Origin: Budvicia diplopodorum
GTDB lineage: Bacteria; Pseudomonadota; Gammaproteobacteria; Enterobacterales; Enterobacteriaceae
Assembly (NCBI RefSeq): GCF_009800925.1
Contig: NZ_WOYF01000007.1
Location: 1-64,000 of the forward strand
DNA: 64,000 nucleotides
Direction of reading: 5' to 3'
The translations under genes were made by a program, and so were the position numbers. Shown here piece after piece: positions 55,332 through 64,000 of this stretch. The notes beneath the pieces were generated by a model, which ran no database searches, was not told the DNA's origin, and was given only the letters and a program-made list of their open reading frames with translations. The first letter of the stretch is position 1. Every line of letters starts with the position of its first letter.

Positions 55332-57914
55332 TTAGCTTACAACCAGATTTAAAAGTTTTCCGGGTACATAGATAACTTTGCGGATTGTTACACCATCCAG
55401 ATATTTAGCAATCATAGCTTCCTGACTGGCTAAAGCCTTGACCTGCTCTTCGGTAATATCGGCGGGAACGGTAATTTTAGCTCTGACTTTACCGTTCACC
55501 TGAACGACAACCAGCTTCGCATCTTCTACCATTGCGGCTTCATCCGCAACTGGCCATGGTGCTAAATCAATATCGCCTTCACCGTTCAGCGACTGCCATA
55601 GGCTAAAACAAACGTGCGGTGTGAACGGATAAAGTAAACGAACAACCGCCAGCAGGGCTTCCTGCATCAGCGCGCGATCCTGTTCGGTTTCTTGCGGTGC
55701 GCGGGTTAACTTGTTCATTAACTCCATGACTGCCGCAATCGCCGTATTGAATATCTGACGTCGGCCGATATCATCGTTCACTTTAGCGATAGTTTTATGC
55801 AGGTCTCTGCGCAGCGATTTTTGCTCTTCGTTCAGGCTGGCAACGTTTAACGCGCTGGTTTTACCTTTTGAAGTATGATCGTAAGCTAAACGCCATACGC
55901 GCTTAAGGAAACGGTTAGCTCCCTCTACGCCAGACTCCTGCCATTCCAGCGTCATTTCTGCGGGAGAAGCAAACATCATGAACAAACGAACGGTATCGGC
56001 ACCGTATTTCTCGACAATTTCTTGTGGATCAATGCCGTTGTTTTTTGATTTGGACATTTTAATCATGCCACAGTAAACCAGCTCGCGCCCGGACCGATCG
56101 AAGGCTTTAACGATACGGTTCTTATCATCCCGCTCGGTGGTAACGTCCTGAGGGGCAATCCAGATTCGCTCGTTATTGTCAGCGGTGTAGTAGAATGCAT
56201 CGGCTAGCACCATACCCTGACACAGCAGGCGTTTTGCCGGCTCATCCGAGTTAACCAGACCCGCATCGCGCATCAGCTTATGGAAGAAACGGAAATACAT
56301 CAGGTGCATGATGGCGTGTTCAATACCGCCGACATACTGATCGACCGGTAGCCAGTAGTTAGCCGCCTTCGGGTCGAGCATGCCTTTGTCATACTGAGGG
56401 CAAGTGTAGCGGGCGTAATACCATGACGATTCCATAAAGGTATCAAACGTATCGGTTTCACGCAGCGCAGGCTGGCCGTTGTAGGTTGCTTTAGCCCACT
56501 CAGGGTCTGCTTTAATTGGGCTAGTGATGCCATTCATGTGGACGTCTTCAGGCAGAATAACCGGCAGTTGGTCAACAGGCGTTGGAACCACAGTTCCGTC
56601 TTCCAGCGTCATCATTGGGATGGGTGCACCCCAATAACGCTGGCGGGAAACGCCCCAGTCGCGCAGGCGGTAGTTGACTTTGCGCTCGCCCAGATTAAGA
56701 GAGACTAGCTTATCGGCAATGGCCTTGAAGCTGGCTTCGTAGTCGAGCCCGTCGAATTCACCTGAGTTAAACAGTACGCCTTTCTCAGTCATGGCCTGTT
56801 CGCCGATATCCGGCTGTGAACCATCGGCCGCAAGAATTACCGCTTTAATCGGCAGACCGTATTTAGTTGCGAACTCCCAGTCACGCTGATCGTGGGCAGG
56901 AACCGCCATAACGGCACCGGTGCCGTATTCCATCAGAACAAAGTTAGCAACCCAGATGGCGACTTTCTCGCCGCTGAGCGGATGAATAGCGTATAGGCCA
57001 GTGGCCACGCCTTTCTTTTCCATGGTGGCCATTTCGGCTTCAGCCACTTTGGTATTGCGGCATTCATCGATAAAGCTATTTAGCGCAGGGTTGTTTGCCG
57101 CGGCCTGAACTGCCAACGGATGCCCTGCTGCAATCGCCACATAGGTAACGCCCATAAAGGTATCAGGACGGGTGGTATAAACGGAAAGTGAATCGTTACT
57201 GCCGTCGATAGCAAATTTGATTTCTACGCCTTCAGAACGGCCAATCCAGTTGCGCTGCATGGTCTTAACCTGTTCAGGCCAGCTTTCCAGCGTGTCCAGA
57301 TCGTTTAGCAGTTGGTCTGCGTAAGCGGTGATTTTAATAAACCACTGAGGGATCTCTTTACGCTCAATCGGGGTATCACAGCGCCAGCAGCAGCCTTCAA
57401 TAACCTGTTCGTTAGCCAATACCGTTTGGTCATTGGGACACCAGTTAACCGCCGACGTTTTTTTATACACCAAGCCTTTTTCATACAGCTTGGTGAAGAA
57501 CCACTGTTCCCAGCGATAGTAATCAGGATCGCAGGTGGCAAATTCACGGCTCCAGTCATAACCAAAACCCAATAGCTTGAGCTGGTTCTTCATGTAGTCG
57601 ATATTCTCGTAGGTCCATGGAGCAGGGGCGGTGTTGTTTTTTACCGCCGCGCCTTCAGCAGGAAGGCCAAAGGCATCCCACCCAATTGGCTGTAATACGT
57701 TTTTGCCGAGCATCCGCTGATAGCGGGAGATAACGTCACCGATGGTGTAGTTACGAACGTGGCCCATGTGCAGTCGCCCTGAAGGGTAAGGCAGCATAGA
57801 GAGGCAGTAATATTTTTCTTTGGTCGGATCTTCAGTGACCTGAAAGGTTTGCTTTTCTTGCCAGTGGCTTTGTACGTGAGATTCGATATCTTCCGGGCGG
57901 TATTGCTCTTGCAT
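55332..57914 (-). CDS. leuS: leucyl-tRNA synthetase
   Basis: Class Ia synthetase charging tRNA-Leu. 860 residues, like E. coli. The HIGH-type motif [12 protein letters not shown] is near residue 49, the CP1 editing domain holds the threonine-rich [16 protein letters not shown], and [12 protein letters not shown] is near 619. First gene of the leuS-lptE-holA-nadD transcript. Zn-binding cysteines are in [22 protein letters not shown]. Confidence 0.97.
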   Translation of the reverse strand: MQEQYRPEDIESHVQSHWQEKQTFQVTEDPTKEKYYCLSMLPYPSGRLHMGHVRNYTIGDVISRYQRMLGKNVLQPIGWDAFGLPAEGAAVKNNTAPAPWTYENIDYMKNQLKLLGFGYDWSREFATCDPDYYRWEQWFFTKLYEKGLVYKKTSAVNWCPNDQTVLANEQVIEGCCWRCDTPIERKEIPQWFIKITAYADQLLNDLDTLESWPEQVKTMQRNWIGRSEGVEIKFAIDGSNDSLSVYTTRPDTFMGVTYVAIAAGHPLAVQAAANNPALNSFIDECRNTKVAEAEMATMEKKGVATGLYAIHPLSGEKVAIWVANFVLMEYGTGAVMAVPAHDQRDWEFATKYGLPIKAVILAADGSQPDIGEQAMTEKGVLFNSGEFDGLDYEASFKAIADKLVSLNLGERKVNYRLRDWGVSRQRYWGAPIPMMTLEDGTVVPTPVDQLPVILPEDVHMNGITSPIKADPEWAKATYNGQPALRETDTFDTFMESSWYYARYTCPQYDKGMLDPKAANYWLPVDQYVGGIEHAIMHLMYFRFFHKLMRDAGLVNSDEPAKRLLCQGMVLADAFYYTADNNERIWIAPQDVTTERDDKNRIVKAFDRSGRELVYCGMIKMSKSKNNGIDPQEIVEKYGADTVRLFMMFASPAEMTLEWQESGVEGANRFLKRVWRLAYDHTSKGKTSALNVASLNEEQKSLRRDLHKTIAKVNDDIGRRQIFNTAIAAVMELMNKLTRAPQETEQDRALMQEALLAVVRLLYPFTPHVCFSLWQSLNGEGDIDLAPWPVADEAAMVEDAKLVVVQVNGKVRAKITVPADITEEQVKALASQEAMIAKYLDGVTIRKVIYVPGKLLNLVVS

Positions 57915-58115
57915 GGCGACGTATCGTCCTTCTGTTTATAAAAATTGCTCTAACTTATCGTTACTAGAATAAAATAGGCAGTTATTGCATTTATCTGCAA
58001 TGGGGAAATAGATCCCCATAGGATAGCCGATAAGCGCTAGCCGCAACAATACTCTAAAGCGCTGGAAAGCGTTTTTATGCTAAATAATCATGACAAAAAT
58101 GAAGTTACCGGTGAT

Positions 58116-58760
58116 TTAGCGTTGTTTGTGAATAGCTTGCGTTGGTTTTTTATCGCGTTCTTTGAGGTAGTGGAAGCTAGAGATAAAGCATAGGGCGTAG
58201 CCAAATAGCTCAGAACCCTCTTCAACGGCGCTTTTAATGTGGTATAGCATAAATTTAGAATGGTCTGGGTCAAGGCCATACCATATGTACTTCATGCCGA
58301 ACAGGCGGGAAAATATCAGAATACAAATCAGGCCGGAAATCATAAAGCTGTAGCTTGGCGAGCGGGTGTACTCGGCTAACTGTATTAGCGTTTGCTTCAG
58401 GTTAAAGGAAACCAATAACAGGCAGAGTGCCGTAATTGCTAATGCGGGGTAAAGCCAAAAGCCGGGGCTGATAAGATCAAAAAAGCTGTCAAGCTCGCGA
58501 ATAAACATGCAGCCAAAGAACCCGGCAATTAAAATGCTTGATTGCCTGATTTCTGACCTTTTTATGGCCAGCATTGAAAATAGAATAATGTCGGCTAACA
58601 GTATGATTTCTTGTGTGATTTGCACGCAAGAATATTCACCAAACTGGTTGCCGGTGAGCTTTACGTCTAAACACAGCATTCCAATGGCTAAAGCCGCAGC
58701 AAGTGAATAGAGCAGAAATTGCTTTACTGCCCGTAAGAGGGCGTTGAGTTCAGTTTGCAT
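58116..58760 (-). CDS. hypothetical multi-pass membrane protein, 214 aa
   Basis: I do not recognise this family. About six hydrophobic helices are visible: near residues 13-32, 45-63, 73-90, 98-120, 138-152 and a weaker one near 185-205. A conserved-looking polar stretch, HIKSAVEEGSELFGYALC, and a basic C-terminal tail (KERDKKPTQAIHKQR) follow. The gene stands alone between leuS and gltL, where E. coli has a different set of genes. A sensor-less membrane domain or small transporter is possible; there is no evidence to choose. Confidence 0.7.
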   Translation of the reverse strand: MQTELNALLRAVKQFLLYSLAAALAIGMLCLDVKLTGNQFGEYSCVQITQEIILLADIILFSMLAIKRSEIRQSSILIAGFFGCMFIRELDSFFDLISPGFWLYPALAITALCLLLVSFNLKQTLIQLAEYTRSPSYSFMISGLICILIFSRLFGMKYIWYGLDPDHSKFMLYHIKSAVEEGSELFGYALCFISSFHYLKERDKKPTQAIHKQR

Positions 58761-58805
58761 AACATTAGGCTTTCTCTGCGATTGTGCGATATAGCCGAAC
58801 TTAAT

Positions 58806-58839
58806 GAGCAGGTTCTTCCCTATGAGAAAGAACCCGCTC
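58806..58839 (-). terminator. hairpin downstream of gltL
   Basis: GAGC-A-GGTTCTT (58806-58817) pairs with AAGAACC-C-GCTC (58828-58839), 11 pairs with one mismatch, just past the gltL stop codon. No clear T-run. Confidence 0.5.
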
Positions 58840-58844
58840 TAATT

Positions 58845-59570
58845 TTAGTGCAGAATTTTAGCTAAGAAGTCTTTTGCCCGTTCAGACTGAGGATTGTTAA
58901 AGAAATCATCTTTATTGGTATCTTCAACAATTCTACCTTCATCCATAAACAAAATGCGGTGCGCCACTTTTTTGGCAAAGCCCATTTCGTGGGTGACTAC
59001 CATCATGGTCATACCTTCATAGGCCAGCTCAACCATGACGTCGAGAACTTCATTGATCATTTCTGGATCGAGGGCTGAAGTTGGCTCATCAAACAGCATG
59101 GCTATCGGATCCATACATAGCGCACGGGCAATGGCTACGCGCTGCTGTTGGCCGCCGGAAAGCTGGCTTGGGAATTTATGCGCGTGGCTGGAGAGACCGA
59201 CTCTGTCTAACAGCGCGAGACCTTTCTTTTCCGCTTCAGACTTGCTTCTATTGAGGACTTTGACCTGTGCCAGCGTCAGGTTTTCAATAATAGACAGATG
59301 TGGAAATAGCTCAAAGTGCTGGAATACCATACCCACGCGGGCACGAAGCTGTGCGAGATTGGTTTTCGGATCGTTCACGGCAATGCCATCGACCAGAATG
59401 GTGCCTTCCTGAATTGGCTCAAGGCCGTTAACCGCTTTAATCAGCGTTGACTTACCTGAACCAGAGGGCCCGCAAACAACAACGACTTCACCCTTCTTTA
59501 CTTCAGTTGTGCAATCTGACAACACCTGAAAACGGTCATACCATTTAGAAACATGTTTTAAGGAAATCAT
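58845..59570 (-). CDS. gltL: glutamate/aspartate ABC transporter ATP-binding protein
   Basis: ATPase of the polar amino acid importer. The start [14 protein letters not shown] at 59570 matches E. coli GltL (241 aa); the longer frame to 59621 lies inside gltK. Walker [10 protein letters not shown] at 34-42, [15 protein letters not shown] signature, Walker [13 protein letters not shown]. Its ATG shares one base with the gltK stop. Last gene of gltIJKL. Confidence 0.96.
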   Translation of the reverse strand: MISLKHVSKWYDRFQVLSDCTTEVKKGEVVVVCGPSGSGKSTLIKAVNGLEPIQEGTILVDGIAVNDPKTNLAQLRARVGMVFQHFELFPHLSIIENLTLAQVKVLNRSKSEAEKKGLALLDRVGLSSHAHKFPSQLSGGQQQRVAIARALCMDPIAMLFDEPTSALDPEMINEVLDVMVELAYEGMTMMVVTHEMGFAKKVAHRILFMDEGRIVEDTNKDDFFNNPQSERAKDFLAKILH

Positions 59571-60253
59571 CAAACTGTCCTTTTCTTTAAGTAAGTTACA
59601 AGTAGCGACGCCGAGAGGCAAATGACAAAGTAGATGAAACCGGCGAATAAAACCATCTCTGTTTCGGTTCCGTAGTTTTTACCTACGTTGGTTGCACTGC
59701 GGAAGAAGTCAGCAAGCCCGATAACATACACCAGAGCGGTATCCTGAAATAATATGATGCCTTGAGTCAATAGCAGCGGCGTCATCGCTTTAAAAGCCTG
59801 AGGCAAAATAATCAGTCTCATAGACTGCCACGGTGTCATACCCAAAGCGAGTGCGGCAGAATTCTGGCCTTTAGAGATGCTTTGTAAACCAGCCCGGATA
59901 ATTTCTGAATAGTAGGCGGCTTCAAACAGCGAGAACGCGATAACCGCGGAAATAAAGCGAATATCCGTTTGTGGTGAAAGGCCAAGAAATTTTTGTAAAA
60001 TCTGGGGGACAATCAGGTAAAACCACAGCAGTACCATCACTAAGGGTACTGAACGGAAGGTATTCACATAGGCAGCCGCGATAACGCTAATCCAGCGGAA
60101 TGGGGGAGGAGCCAGACGGAAAATAGCCAGAGCCGTTCCCCAAAGAATACCGAATACAATGGCGAAGCTGGCAATTTTTAACGTAACCCACATGCCTTCC
60201 AGAAGGTAAGGCATGCTCGGAATAATCGTACTCCAGTCAAATTCAAGCATCAT
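59570..60253 (-). CDS. gltK: glutamate/aspartate ABC transporter permease GltK
   Basis: Inner-membrane permease of the HisM/GlnP type, 227 residues (E. coli 224), about five helices. The EAA loop is [37 protein letters not shown]. One-base overlaps with gltJ and gltL show tight translational coupling. Confidence 0.95.
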   Translation of the reverse strand: MMLEFDWSTIIPSMPYLLEGMWVTLKIASFAIVFGILWGTALAIFRLAPPPFRWISVIAAAYVNTFRSVPLVMVLLWFYLIVPQILQKFLGLSPQTDIRFISAVIAFSLFEAAYYSEIIRAGLQSISKGQNSAALALGMTPWQSMRLIILPQAFKAMTPLLLTQGIILFQDTALVYVIGLADFFRSATNVGKNYGTETEMVLFAGFIYFVICLSASLLVTYLKKRTV

Positions 60254-60990
60254 TATCCTCCAAACGTGCCGGGCAAACGCGTCTTCTTCTCAACCAGTTT
60301 CATCAATCGCATGACGACAATATTGATAATCACGTAAGCGATGGTGATGGCTAAGAATGACTCGTAGGCGTAACCGGAGTAGTCCAGCAGTTTGCTGGCC
60401 TGCGCCGATAGTTCAATCAGACCAATGGTTGATGCCACGGCGGAGTTTTTCACCATGTTCAGCATTTCAGAGGTCAACGGCGGGATGATAACGCGATAGG
60501 CATTGGGTAATAGCACGTGGCGATAGGCCTGTGGCAGCGTTAAACCCAGCGCCAGCGCCGCAGCTTTTTGACCGCGCGGCAGAGACTGTATTCCGGTTCT
60601 TACCTGTTCGCATACGCGGGCTCCGGTAAATACGCCCAGACAGCAAACCGAGGTAATAAAAAACTGTACATTTGGGTCTAAGTCGCCCTTAAACCAGTCA
60701 CCAATGGAGGCTGGCAATAATTCAGGTACCAATAGATACCAGATAAAAAATTGTACAATCAGGGGGACATTGCGAAATAGTGCAACGTATAGCGTTCCTA
60801 TCGCAGCAAGAAAGCGATTGGGAACGGTACGTAAAATACCAAACAGCGATCCCAGAATAAACGCGATAATCCATGCGCAAATAGACAGCGATACGGTGAC
60901 CTGAGCGCCGGTCCACAGCCAGCCCAGATAAGTCGTATTGCCAAACGGGGTTTGTTCTAAAAATATTCCCCAGTTCCAGTTTCCAAACAT
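60253..60990 (-). CDS. gltJ: glutamate/aspartate ABC transporter permease GltJ
   Basis: Second permease, 245 residues. EAA loop [45 protein letters not shown]. The N-terminal [25 protein letters not shown] is typical of GltJ. It lies 97 bases downstream of gltI, separated by a hairpin. Confidence 0.95.
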   Translation of the reverse strand: MFGNWNWGIFLEQTPFGNTTYLGWLWTGAQVTVSLSICAWIIAFILGSLFGILRTVPNRFLAAIGTLYVALFRNVPLIVQFFIWYLLVPELLPASIGDWFKGDLDPNVQFFITSVCCLGVFTGARVCEQVRTGIQSLPRGQKAAALALGLTLPQAYRHVLLPNAYRVIIPPLTSEMLNMVKNSAVASTIGLIELSAQASKLLDYSGYAYESFLAITIAYVIINIVVMRLMKLVEKKTRLPGTFGG

Positions 60991-61023
60991 AGCTTAGCCC
61001 TTAATTTCTTCTTTTTATCAGCG

Positions 61024-61052
61024 GCTCTTTACCCCGATGTGGGATAAAGAGC
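61024..61052 (-). promoter_or_regulatory. intercistronic hairpin between gltI and gltJ
   Basis: GCTCTTTA-C-CCC pairs with GGG-A-TAAAGAGC. Such hairpins after a binding-protein gene usually stabilise the upstream mRNA or partly stop transcription, giving more binding protein than permease. Confidence 0.55.
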
Positions 61053-61087
61053 GCTAACCTAGAGCCGATAATTGCGATGTAACTCTA

Positions 61088-61984
61088 TTAGTTCAGGGCT
61101 TTATCGTTCGGTGCTTTAAACAGTTTTTTCATATCATCAGAAAGATCAAAGTTCATGTTTAGACCTTTTGGCGGAATAGGCTGTTTGAACCATTTGTCAT
61201 AAGATTTTTCTGCCACGCCAGAGGTCTGCGCTTTAGCGATAGTGTCATCTAACAGTGCCTTAAACTGGGCGTCGTCTTTACGTAACATACAGCCGTAAGC
61301 TTCAAAAGACTTCGGTGTACCTACGATGACCCAGTCATCCGGTTTTTTAGATTTCGCTCTTTCACCGGCTAACAGTGCATCATCGATCATAAAGGCAACG
61401 GCACGACCACTCTCAACGGTACGGAAAGAGTCACCGTGGTCTTTCGCGCTGATGATGCGCATTTCCATTTTGTCACTGTCGTTTAACTTATTCAGTAAGG
61501 CTTCTGAGGTGGTACCTGAAGTCACAACAACATTTTTGCCTTTCAAATCAGGGAAATCTTTAATATCCGATCCCTTTTTCACTAACAGACGCGTTCCGAC
61601 CACGAAGATGGTATCGGAGAAATCAGCCTGCTTCTGGCGTTCAACGTTATTGGTTGTTGAACCACACTCAAAGTCGAAGCTGCCGTTTTGCAGTAGCGGA
61701 ATACGGTTCTGAGAAGTAATCGGGATCAGCTTGACCTGCAGGTTTGGCATGTCGAGCTTCTTTTTCACTGCATCAACAATCAGGTTTGAGTAGTCTTGCG
61801 AATAACCAACCACGTTTTGTTGATTATCATAGTAGGAGAAAGGAACTGAGGATTCACGGTGACCAACGGTGATCACACCACTATCTTTAATTTTCTTTAA
61901 TGTACCATTCAAATCTTCAGCATGAAGCGCAGTACTGGTCAGACCCATTAAAACTAACGGTAATACTAACTTGCGTAATTGCAT
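61088..61984 (-). CDS. gltI: periplasmic glutamate/aspartate-binding protein
   Basis: Receptor of the GltIJKL importer. 298 residues. Signal peptide to about residue 22 (cleavage after ALHA), then EDLNGTLKKIKDSGVITVGHRESSVPFSYYD, which is close to E. coli GltI. FECGSTTNNVERQKQADFSDTIFVVGTRLLVKKGSDI carries the family signature. Strong ribosome-binding site AAGGAG. First gene of the operon. Confidence 0.95.
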   Translation of the reverse strand: MQLRKLVLPLVLMGLTSTALHAEDLNGTLKKIKDSGVITVGHRESSVPFSYYDNQQNVVGYSQDYSNLIVDAVKKKLDMPNLQVKLIPITSQNRIPLLQNGSFDFECGSTTNNVERQKQADFSDTIFVVGTRLLVKKGSDIKDFPDLKGKNVVVTSGTTSEALLNKLNDSDKMEMRIISAKDHGDSFRTVESGRAVAFMIDDALLAGERAKSKKPDDWVIVGTPKSFEAYGCMLRKDDAQFKALLDDTIAKAQTSGVAEKSYDKWFKQPIPPKGLNMNFDLSDDMKKLFKAPNDKALN

Positions 61985-62071
61985 GACTTACTCCTTCATT
62001 ATTATCAATATGATGTCTAACAGCGTTATTTCCCATTAGTCGGTACGATTTTCCGCCAATGATGTAATTAA

Positions 62072-62100
62072 AATGTAGATTAATGATGCATCTATGTAAA
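62072..62100 (-). promoter_or_regulatory. candidate sigma-70 promoter of gltIJKL
   Basis: On the minus strand TTTACA (62095-62100), a 17-base spacer, then TACATT (62072-62077), about 90-115 bases upstream of the gltI start codon. Confidence 0.4.
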
Positions 62101-62157
62101 ATAATCAACCTGTTGATGACCTACAATTTGCACCATTAGTGAGCGATTTCACATCGA

Positions 62158-62174
62158 TGCATCTTTTTGGTGCA
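62158..62174. promoter_or_regulatory. NtrC-like binding site upstream of gltI
   Basis: TGCATC-TTTTT-GGTGCA matches the NtrC pattern TGCACC-N5-GGTGCA except for one base. A half-site TTTGCACC also lies at 62127-62134. It is about 60-85 bases upstream of the candidate sigma-70 promoter. I found no sigma-54 promoter with correct -24/-12 spacing. Confidence 0.45.
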
Positions 62175-62381
62175 AATTTGCACTTGGAAAGTGCGGGTAA
62201 TCATTAACGGTCATAAATATCAGGATTATCTGCATATTTTTGCCCGCCTCAATAAATATGTAGCAAGGTACGTGCCAAGTCTTAGCTTTGTTAAAGCGTT
62301 ATTTAAATGAGCGTGAGAAAAGGTGGCGGTAAATGAGAGGGAAGTTGAGCAGATTGCTGGCTGGCGAATGTTGAACGGTGA

Positions 62382-62415
62382 CTGATATATGATGTACCGA
62401 TATATCATATATCAG
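62382..62415. promoter_or_regulatory. AT-rich palindrome upstream of the MFS transporter gene
   Basis: Perfect 12-bp arms CTGATATATGAT (62382-62393) and ATCATATATCAG (62404-62415) with a 10-base centre that itself repeats GATAT. It lies 76-109 bases before the MFS start codon and is probably the operator of a pathway-specific regulator. Confidence 0.5.
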
Positions 62416-62490
62416 CATCGGTTTCCCTCTGGATTTTCGATTAAGTTAATGCTTCATCACTTAATTAAAAAAAATCAGGATGGGCGAAAT

Positions 62491-63792
62491 ATGGAACAAG
62501 AACATTATTTCGGCGTTGAAAAAGAGACTTTGAAAGCCATTGGGCGGCATATCATTCCCTTTGCCTTCATTTTATATTTTTTCAATTATATGGATCGGGT
62601 CAACATCGGGTTTGCTGCACTGCAAATGAACGCAGACCTTGGAATTTCTAGCGTACAGTTTGGACAACTAGCTTCAGTTTTTTTCATTTCCTACCTCGTT
62701 TGTCAAATTCCCAGCAATATAATGATTCAGAAACTTGGTGCCCGCAGGTGGATCGGCACCATTTTGATGGCGTGGGGTGGAGTAACCGTATTACTCTTTT
62801 TTGCTAACAGCTTTGAATATCTGCTTATTGCCCGTTTATTGCTTGGCGTATTTGAAGCCGGCTTCTTTCCCGGGATGATCTACTATCTTGCCTGCTGGTT
62901 TCCTGCGAAAGAACGTGCCCGAGTTACCGCGCTATTTATGATGGCTATTGCGGTATCTTCGGTTGTTGCTGCGCCAATGTCCGGGTGGATTATTCAGCAC
63001 GCAGGCTTCTTGGACTACGCCGGTTGGCGTTGGCTATTTGCTATTGAAGGGATCCCGACGGTACTGCTTGGTGTGATGACCTTCTATGTATTGTGCGATC
63101 GTCCGAAAGACGCGAAATGGTTAACTGCACCGCAGAAAAAGTGGCTTATTGCTGAATTAGAGCAGGAAAGTAAAGGCCATGCTTCCGGGCAATCAATCCG
63201 TTTTATGCAAATTATCCGTAATCCTATTCTATGGCGACTCTCCTTTGTATATATGTTTGTTCAGGCTGCTTCACAGGCCAGTAACTACTGGCTTCCCGGG
63301 CAGGTTAAAGGTTTTGCTTCAGGCCTGACGGACACGCACGTTGGCCTGATTATGGCGGTTCCTTTTTTATGTGCGATGATTGCGATGCCGCTATGGGGTG
63401 CGCATTCAGATCGAAAAGGGGAACGAAAATACCATGCGGCAGTACCTATGCTGTTAGCTGGCGCTGCATTCTTGGTTATCGCAACCGCAGATTCAATGTC
63501 CATTCGTATGGTTGGCATGATGCTATTCGGCGTCGGTATTCTAAGCTACTACGGTCCTTTTTGGGCAATACCTTCCATGATGCTGTCCCCGGCCGGATTA
63601 GCGATTAGCATTGCGGTGATTAACTCTTGTTCTAGTTTGGGGGGCTTTTTTGCCAACCTTGGACTGGGCTACGTGGCTAAATCCTATGGTTCATACGGTG
63701 TATTTGTCGTTGAAGCCATTTTGTGTGTGATGTCTAGCCTGATACTGATCACCATGCGTATCCCTCGCGTGAAGAAAAGTGAAGAAGCATAA
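62491..63792 (+). CDS. MFS transporter, anion:cation symporter (ACS) family
   Basis: Proton-coupled importer of an organic anion, most likely a sugar acid. The start MEQEHYFGVEKETL at 62491, with AGGA upstream, is preferred to the longer frame from 62389. 433 residues, 12 helices. FNYMDRVNIGFAALQMNADLG at the N terminus, VCQIPSNIMIQKLGARRWIG and EAGFFPGMIYYLACWFPAKERARVTALFM are ACS-family marks. It is followed 39 bases later by an enolase-superfamily gene, as in sugar-acid dehydratase operons. Confidence 0.9.
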   Translation: MEQEHYFGVEKETLKAIGRHIIPFAFILYFFNYMDRVNIGFAALQMNADLGISSVQFGQLASVFFISYLVCQIPSNIMIQKLGARRWIGTILMAWGGVTVLLFFANSFEYLLIARLLLGVFEAGFFPGMIYYLACWFPAKERARVTALFMMAIAVSSVVAAPMSGWIIQHAGFLDYAGWRWLFAIEGIPTVLLGVMTFYVLCDRPKDAKWLTAPQKKWLIAELEQESKGHASGQSIRFMQIIRNPILWRLSFVYMFVQAASQASNYWLPGQVKGFASGLTDTHVGLIMAVPFLCAMIAMPLWGAHSDRKGERKYHAAVPMLLAGAAFLVIATADSMSIRMVGMMLFGVGILSYYGPFWAIPSMMLSPAGLAISIAVINSCSSLGGFFANLGLGYVAKSYGSYGVFVVEAILCVMSSLILITMRIPRVKKSEEA

Positions 63793-63831
63793 ATCTGCAT
63801 AACGACATTAATTGATATCAAGGTGATAAAG

Positions 63832-64000
63832 ATGAAAATAACAAGCGTTGAGATATTTGATTGTGAAGTGAACCGTCGGGATCCGCGTATGGCCAGATTT
63901 AATCCGGTGATGGTACGGATTAATACGGATGAAGGCATCAGTGGGATCGGTGAAGTTGGACTGGCTTATGGCGCCGGAGCTAAAGCTGGCGTAGGTATAC
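63832..64000 (+). CDS. mandelate racemase / muconate lactonizing enzyme family protein, N-terminal part (cut by window edge)
   Basis: Starts MKITSVEIFDCEVNRRDPR, with AAGGTGATAAAG upstream, and remains open at the window end. The visible 56 residues (VMVRINTDEGISGIGEVGLAYG) are the capping domain of an enolase-superfamily enzyme. Catalytic Lys and metal ligands lie beyond the edge, so racemase, dehydratase or lactonizing activity cannot be decided. With the upstream ACS transporter, acid-sugar dehydration is the best guess. Confidence 0.85.
   Translation, partial: MKITSVEIFDCEVNRRDPRMARFNPVMVRINTDEGISGIGEVGLAYGAGAKAGVGI

Larger units (their letters stand above)
61985..62490. other. divergent control region between gltI and the MFS gene
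   Basis: About 500 bases without a gene. It holds a candidate gltI promoter, an NtrC-like site, the palindrome TGCAAATTTGCA (62171-62182), and a separate AT-rich palindrome close to the MFS gene. Confidence 0.6.

Noticed and set aside
61985..62157. Sigma-54 promoter for gltIJKL
   Set aside because: No GG-N10-GC pair with acceptable flanks was found on the minus strand; the closest match, TGGTGCAAATTG, has wrong spacing.
1..64000. CRISPR arrays, integrases, toxin-antitoxin pairs and restriction-modification genes
   Set aside because: Looked for across the window; no regularly spaced 25-40 base repeats and no such gene families were recognised.

Overview
The window is a stretch of a gamma-proteobacterial chromosome from the order Enterobacterales. 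Many neighbouring gene pairs match the E. coli K-12 order around its 11-15 min region: cueR-ybbJ-qmcA, ybbN-ybbO-tesA-ybbA-ybbP, purK-purE-lpxH-ppiB-cysS-folD-argU, and tatE-lipA-lipB-ybeD-dacA-rlpA-mrdB-mrdA-rlmH-rsfS-nadD-holA-lptE-leuS-gltIJKL. Protein similarity to E. coli is moderate. With the extra genes this points to a family outside Enterobacteriaceae proper, perhaps Budviciaceae or a relative. The genus cannot be fixed by eye.

Layout. 1-209: right end of an IS4-type insertion sequence. 0.3-3.5 kb: tam, an orphan gene, sbp, cueR. 3.5-11.3 kb: ybbJ-qmcA, a His/Asp-rich lipoprotein where E. coli has fetAB, ybbN, ybbO, tesA, and ybbA-ybbP. 11.3-14.6 kb: purEK, lpxH, ppiB. 14.9-19.6 kb: an inserted respiratory module between ppiB and cysS, made of an IclR-type regulator divergent from a DmsABC-like molybdoenzyme operon. 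Its promoter region carries an FNR-like box and a large palindrome. 19.9-28.1 kb: cysS, a 1758-residue autotransporter, folD and tRNA-Arg(UCU).

28.1-37 kb: an accessory stretch beside the tRNA gene, rich in tiny lipoproteins and secreted or membrane proteins, plus an AGCS symporter, copCD, an EndA-type nuclease and YiiX. 37.1-42.9 kb: a six-gene, tightly packed operon related to E. coli ynbABCD with an added PlsC-type acyltransferase and an extra membrane protein. It encodes most activities needed to build, dephosphorylate and remodel a phospholipid, and is the most interesting system here. 43-58 kb: housekeeping genes for Tat export, lipoate, cell-wall elongation, ribosome silencing, NAD, DNA polymerase III delta, LPS transport and leucyl-tRNA. 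58.8-62 kb: glutamate/aspartate ABC transporter. 62.5-64 kb: start of a sugar-acid-type catabolic operon (MFS transporter plus enolase-superfamily enzyme), cut by the window edge.

Two small non-coding elements (5555-5693 and 11331-11557) carry the same terminal sequence as the IS4-type element at the left edge. The second has a near-perfect 12-bp target duplication, so they look like non-autonomous elements moved by that transposase. A separate intergenic repeat occurs at 1691-1757 and 45755-45821. No CRISPR array, integrase or rRNA gene was seen. All homology statements rest on recalled family features, not on a database search.
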